60,000 nt of DNA from Membranipora membranacea (lineage: Eukaryota > Bryozoa > Gymnolaemata > Cheilostomatida > Membraniporidae): the NCBI GenBank assembly GCA_914767715.1, contig OU612069.1, positions 9,671,387 through 9,731,386 on the forward strand, read 5' to 3'. Below, piece by piece: positions 24,556-60,000 of this stretch. Position 1 is the stretch's first letter. Each line of letters starts with the position of its first letter. The notes under the pieces are model-generated. The model searched no databases. It was given only the letters and a program-made list of their open reading frames with translations, and was not told where the DNA came from. The translations under genes were made by a program, and so were the position numbers.

Positions 24556-25535
24556 CTATTTCTCAGCCTCTAAATAAGAGTCTCCCTTTCTGCCTCTAAA
24601 TCGGGTTCTCATGTCGAGAATCGATCGCTTACATTCAAAGAAGGCTATCCTATACTGTGTACACTCTAATGGGCAGTGAGCTCCGTCTGTCTCCTTTAGA
24701 CACTGGTTAGGTGTGTATCCATCCTATAAATAGAGCAATGATAGAATAATTTGCCGTGAATGAGAGATTAATGAAAATAAATGGGTTTTCAGAGGTTGCA
24801 ACATCAGCAGATCCTAAATGAGTTTTTATATACGCGTTATTCCTCTGAGGATCAGCTGAGGGGTATATGTTAGTAATGTGACATCAAGCAAACCGCTCTG
24901 CATTCTTAGGTTGCAACCGCTGATCAAACCTCTGAGGATCAGCTGAGGCTGCTGTCAGCATATATATTAACAATATTGCATTGTGTAAACCTCTGAGGTT
25001 ACAACCGCTAAGTGTGTTTTGACCATAAGAATGTTTTGACTAGCCACATCAACTGCAACTAATTTCAGCCCCATATTTAGAACACAACTTGTGTTTAATA
25101 CAGGCACGGAGTAAAAAATATTAATTTTTTTTAAAACTTTATTGGCATAATTTTCATTCGATGAGAATGTTTTACAAAATCAGCCTTCTGTTAAAGATCT
25201 TCCCATTCTGATTGACATAATTGAATCTGTGTATTGATCAATGATCACGTCAAAGTTTCATTACAGATTTTTTCAATGAATGAAACTGATTTGAGTAGTC
25301 TGAGCCCCCAGGAGACCCACTCTTAAATTACCAAATCTCACATGAGTCTGAGCACTTAGACTACCAGTAAGGAGTTGCTCTCAGACTCTCAAGACTGAAG
25401 ACTGAGCACATAGACTACACATTAACTGACCTTCCTGACACAGTCACTTTGTAGTATGCAGTATTTGAGTTCCTGTCTGGGTTTCTCACATGCAGGCTTC
25501 ACATCACCTCCTAGTATATAGTCTCGTATACCCAT
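24556..25535 (-). CDS. COA5: Cytochrome c oxidase assembly factor 5 (PET191 family)
   Basis: Two exons on the minus strand: 25535-25431 (35 codons) and 24723-24556 (55 codons plus TAG), phase 0, GT-AG; 90 residues. COA5/Pet191 is a small twin-CX9C protein of the mitochondrial intermembrane space needed for complex IV assembly. Both CX9C pairs are present: Cys16-x9-Cys26 and Cys56-x9-Cys66. The blocks ILQSDCV and FFECKRSILDMRTRFRGRKG match the human sequence as I recall it (LLQSDCV, FFECKRSVLDNRARFRGRKG). The human protein is 74 residues; this one is longer by an insertion between the two cysteine pairs and an extra tail (DSYLEAEK) after RGRKG. ATG context is good (A at -3, G at +4). Confidence 0.95.
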
Positions 25536-27626
25536 CGTGTGTGATGTTCACTATGTATCTGTGTAACTGTGTGGTGTGGTGTTAATGCACTGCTGCAGGA
25601 AAAAAGATTAAAAAAGTTGAATTTATTTGAAAGATGATGAGATAAAGCACAACTTTTTTTTTATTTCTACCAGACATGTTGTCAGCAAATAATATTTTAT
25701 GTCAGATATCTAGATCTGTAAATTCGATATCTGACTCATCTGCATGGAAACCCCAAACTGAGATGAAAATATGATCAGCATTATTATACAAAGTTAGGTT
25801 CATCAAGATGAAATCAGGTGTATTTTACACATAAGCTAAATTTTTTTTACTTTGCAAGCATGTCTGTATGTTGCTTAGGGTCAATAGGCCTATCAATCAA
25901 GGTAAAGGGTGGTTGTTTCTGAACGAAGTGTCGGGATCCAGATTTATGGTTATAGGGTGAGATGATCTGTGCCTATTTTGTGAGTAAAACCATAGTTGAC
26001 CTCAAGTTTTCAGCCTTGCAACCGCCCTCCCCAAAAAAATTCACAACCCCGAATGATGGATTGCAGGTCCTGAATGGCACATAAAGAAACGCTGTGATGA
26101 CTTGACGGGTCTTTACATAATGCAATGCTTAAATGACAGAAATAAACCGGTTCTGAAAGTGACATAGCATGAGTTCTATGAAAATTAAGAGTTCAGATGT
26201 GTTGATAAATATTTTAGTATTGATATGTATTTACTATTTATATATGTTGTGTTATCCACCTGATTTGTTGACATGCGATGACCTGAGATCATGGGTCTAT
26301 GCAAATGGCCTCAGCCGGCCTCAACATAGCCTAAGAACATCATCTCACTATAACCTTACACCATCTTAACCCAGGGCTTTTACTTTGCATCCCAAGACTG
26401 CCACACATCATTTGAGCCTCCACGCACCTATTGCAAGTTACTGGTGTAAAATGACAAGTGTTTTTCAGAACTGATATGAGTAAATTGTTATGCTAGGCCC
26501 ACTGTAATGGAAGCTTCTATAGATAGGCTTATATGCAGTTTTAGGAATGGGATATATGCGGTAGGGGGATTTCAACCAGGCTGGTGGTCTAGGGGGTCGC
26601 CCAGGTCCCCGGCGGGGTGCAGGGTGGAGCCCTGGCTGCCGGAGCCCTGTGTGATTTTAGAAAACACCGGTTATGATATATATAGGGGGAATACGTCCCC
26701 CTAGACAAAGTAGGAAGGGGGACACCATCCCCCCTAAATTCTAACACTGCTTATAGCATTGTGATAACATAGTTGACATTACCACCACTGAAAATTCAGG
26801 TGGACATCTCCCTGCCAGACCAGGGGCTTGCAAACAAGTAAGTATGATCACTAACTAACTAATAGAACCTGCAAAGGAAAAAACATGCTTTCAAGCCTAT
26901 GTTTAGTTCAATACAGTAATATAGAGCATACTACTAAGTATCAAATAGCTAGCTAGAATAAATACCACATAAATTAATAGCATTATAACTATTCAACACA
27001 ACTGCACTGTATACTGTTGACAAACACAGAAAGAAAGAGCAGCAGTGCCTTGGTCACCAGATTTATTTTATGAATTGATTGATTAGAAACTAGCCATGCA
27101 TGGGTAATCATAAAAAGGCCTACTAATACTGATTCACCAACAAAATCTCATCAGGCAGTATGCCACCTACAAAATTCTGTTTAAGCTGTTACTCGGCTCA
27201 TTGTAATGTTGTTATGTAAGTTATTTTTGCAAAAGTGATTTTTTTCTGCACAGGAAGTTGGCAATAAATGCTCAAAATGGGGCTTGCAGATCACATGACC
27301 ATCACGTGGTAAGTAACATACACTCAAATCCAAGAACCATAGAGAGGATAGAAATTGACCCCCAACCTTGGATAGTAATCCCCAAATGAATTGTAGTCTA
27401 TATGTTTTCATCTGAAAGACATTTTTTCCATCTCATTCATGGTTCACTTTTGATGTTTTGCACAGTGACTGCAGAAGCTAATTGTGTGTGAACAAAAACA
27501 ATACACTGCCCTGGTCACACTTGAGTACCTGGCACTAAACGAGAAAAACTGAATTCTTCTTTCCTATAATCTGGAGTACTATGAATTGATTTTGGTAGAT
27601 CACAACCACAGTCTGCAGCAAAGAAG
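25536..27626. other. Shared upstream region of COA5 and the ABCC transporter (head to head)
   Basis: About 2.1 kb separate the divergent start codons. No TATA box or clear first non-coding exon was seen for either gene. A short GC-rich block at about 26565-26660 stands out from the AT-rich surroundings and looks like an old repeat fragment rather than a gene. Confidence 0.4.
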
Positions 27627-58478
<30,852 letters not shown>

Positions 58479-58541
58479 TCTATATCACTCAACATGTTAA
58501 TATTACTGTAACAAATCAATCTCTCTGTCCTCGGAAACATC

Positions 58542-58547
58542 AATAAA
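58542..58547 (+). terminator. ABCC1: Proximal polyadenylation signal of ABCC
   Basis: AATAAA 64 bases after the stop codon; no obvious GT-rich element follows. Confidence 0.45.
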
Positions 58548-59379
58548 ATCTGGAAGCTGAGATGCCAAGAACTCAAGAAGTTAATATGTTTATGAATTTG
58601 CATAAGGAGAGATTACAACAAAAGTTTATAAAGGGCAAAAACCATTTGACATATTGAGAATATCTTTCTTATCGCCACTGATTTTTGAAGCGCAGATAGG
58701 ACAAACCAAAACCAAACCTAATTCCTTGGACACACACAAAGCGAAGCACAAAATGTATGTCGATATTTTTTTCTATAGATACTGATGTTCAAATCGTCCC
58801 TTAAAGTTTTATATGCCATGTCTAAGTTGTGATTCAAATGCCATGATATTGCATTGTGGGACAGATTTATGGAATTCCTTTTGAACAAACAGTCTATAGA
58901 CCCAACCAGTACAGCCATTCTAGGTAGAACATCTGTACCCATATTTTGAAAACGTGTGTTGCTGGGAAACTTTTTTCCACTAGTTTAGATAAAACTGGCC
59001 ATGCCAGAACCTCTTAGAAGTTTGAATCCCTGGATTTATGAATTTTTTCTTGCTTTAAAATAAGTCATGATGATTATAGTTTTTGACGTTATGTTATATT
59101 AGATGTGCCAAGTTACATAACTGGTCTGCATTTATATTGATTTACCAGTTTCTATTACTATTGAGCCTAACTTCTGTCCTTACGATTATAATGAGTGTTT
59201 TCAAAGTACCCGCCAATTGATTCAATATATTTCTGTTGCCAATACGTTATTTAAATGTGATTATTTCTACATTGTATACGCTCAACAGTTTGTGTGATGC
59301 CAAATCTCAACGATTGTAAAACTACTTCAAATTTTCCCCAGTGATCTTATACTATACTAGTGTTGTCATCACGCTGTAC

Positions 59380-59385
59380 AATAAA
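59380..59385 (+). terminator. ABCC1: Distal polyadenylation signal of ABCC
   Basis: AATAAA followed within 15-50 bases by TGTTGTTT and TGTTTGTTGTG, a strong GT-rich downstream element. Confidence 0.65.
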
Positions 59386-59400
59386 AATCATGTTGTTTAG

Positions 59401-60000
59401 ATATCTGTTTGTTGTGCATATTTTGTCTTGTTTCTGAATTGATAAAGAACAGCACGGTAAAAGAGACTATTGGAGATTAATGTATGATCAAGCTCCTCTC
59501 CTCTTTTTATCCTGGGGGAGGCAACTTTTAATGCTGACAAATTGTGGTGAGAATTGACCCAATTTGAAGAAACTCTTCAGCCCCCCCCCCTCCCCCCACA
59601 GTAGCTGATAATAGAGGGGGAGCAGCTCCAAATGGTGGAGTATTGGACCAACTTATGGTGTAGAGTAGAGTGGCCACAAAACCACCTCATGGTCTAAAAG
59701 TTATCTACAGTATCGGTAAATGTAAGTTGGTTGGCCTAGCCTTGTCACCCGGCTATTTTTTTTATCACCAAATTAGTTCGTAAAATACAAACTATGACAA
59801 TGCCATATAGTTTTATCAAATGATTACATTGTCTGAAATGAAGCCTAACTGATACGATACCTAATCATCAAACTGTTTTGTTGAACGTCCTCCAAGGTCA
59901 AAACTGAAGATGCGATATAAGACAACCTTCACCTAACAACAGAGTTGTGCAACTGAAATATATATTCATTTATTAAAGGATACAAATAGAAAATTGGCAA
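59401..60000. other. Intergenic DNA, no gene seen
   Basis: Contains C-rich runs at 59581-59597 and the phrase CCTAGCCTTGTCACC at 59739-59753, which matches the arms of the hairpin at 7971-8009. Confidence 0.4.

Larger units (their letters stand above)
58479..59400 (+). other. ABCC1: ABCC 3' untranslated region
   Basis: No further exon. Two AATAAA signals bound it (58542 and 59380); the second is followed by a T/GT-rich stretch as expected downstream of a cleavage site, so a roughly 0.9-kb UTR is likely, with a short alternative form. Confidence 0.6.

Overview
This is a 60-kb window of AT-rich, intron-rich animal nuclear DNA. Introns are GT-AG, genes are split into many small exons, tRNA-derived SINEs and short foldback elements are common, and no bacterial-style operons are present. 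The gene families (tryptophan 2,3-dioxygenase, WAP, ten-cysteine Ly6, COA5, long ABCC transporter) point to a bilaterian, most likely a marine invertebrate. The phylum cannot be fixed from the sequence alone. Almost none of the long ORFs is a gene as it stands. The genes had to be rebuilt by joining short exons whose phases agree, and each complete model closes exactly in frame.

Layout from left to right: (1) 645-6886, minus: the first three exons of tryptophan 2,3-dioxygenase; the rest lies off the left edge. (2) 9185-10421, plus: an 85-residue secreted single-WAP-domain protein with a clear TATA box. (3) 12019-14892, minus: a 152-residue ten-cysteine Ly6/uPAR-type protein with signal peptide and GPI-type tail. 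(4) 21010-22304, plus: a 143-residue single-pass membrane protein that I do not recognise. (5) 24556-25535, minus: COA5/PET191, a mitochondrial cytochrome c oxidase assembly factor. (6) 27627-58478, plus: a full-length ABCC1-type (MRP) transporter of 31 coding exons and 1567 residues, plus one duplicated alternative exon. It fills half the window.

The most interesting object is in the transporter. Exon 23, which encodes a transmembrane stretch of TMD2, is present twice in tandem (51278-51417 and 51930-52069). Both copies are exactly 140 nt and start and end in the same phases, but they share only 18 of 47 residues. Using both or neither gives an early stop, so the reading frame itself enforces mutually exclusive use. 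This would give two transporter isoforms differing in one membrane segment, comparable to the variable exons known in Drosophila MRP.

The remaining DNA carries many short non-autonomous elements: a perfect 84-bp palindrome with a 9-bp target duplication at 22584-22667, several foldback families present in multiple copies, three tRNA-headed SINEs, and minisatellites with 29-, 20- and about 70-bp units. The genes are functionally unrelated (amino acid catabolism, innate or extracellular proteins, mitochondrial assembly, export), so the cluster looks like ordinary neighbourhood rather than a pathway.
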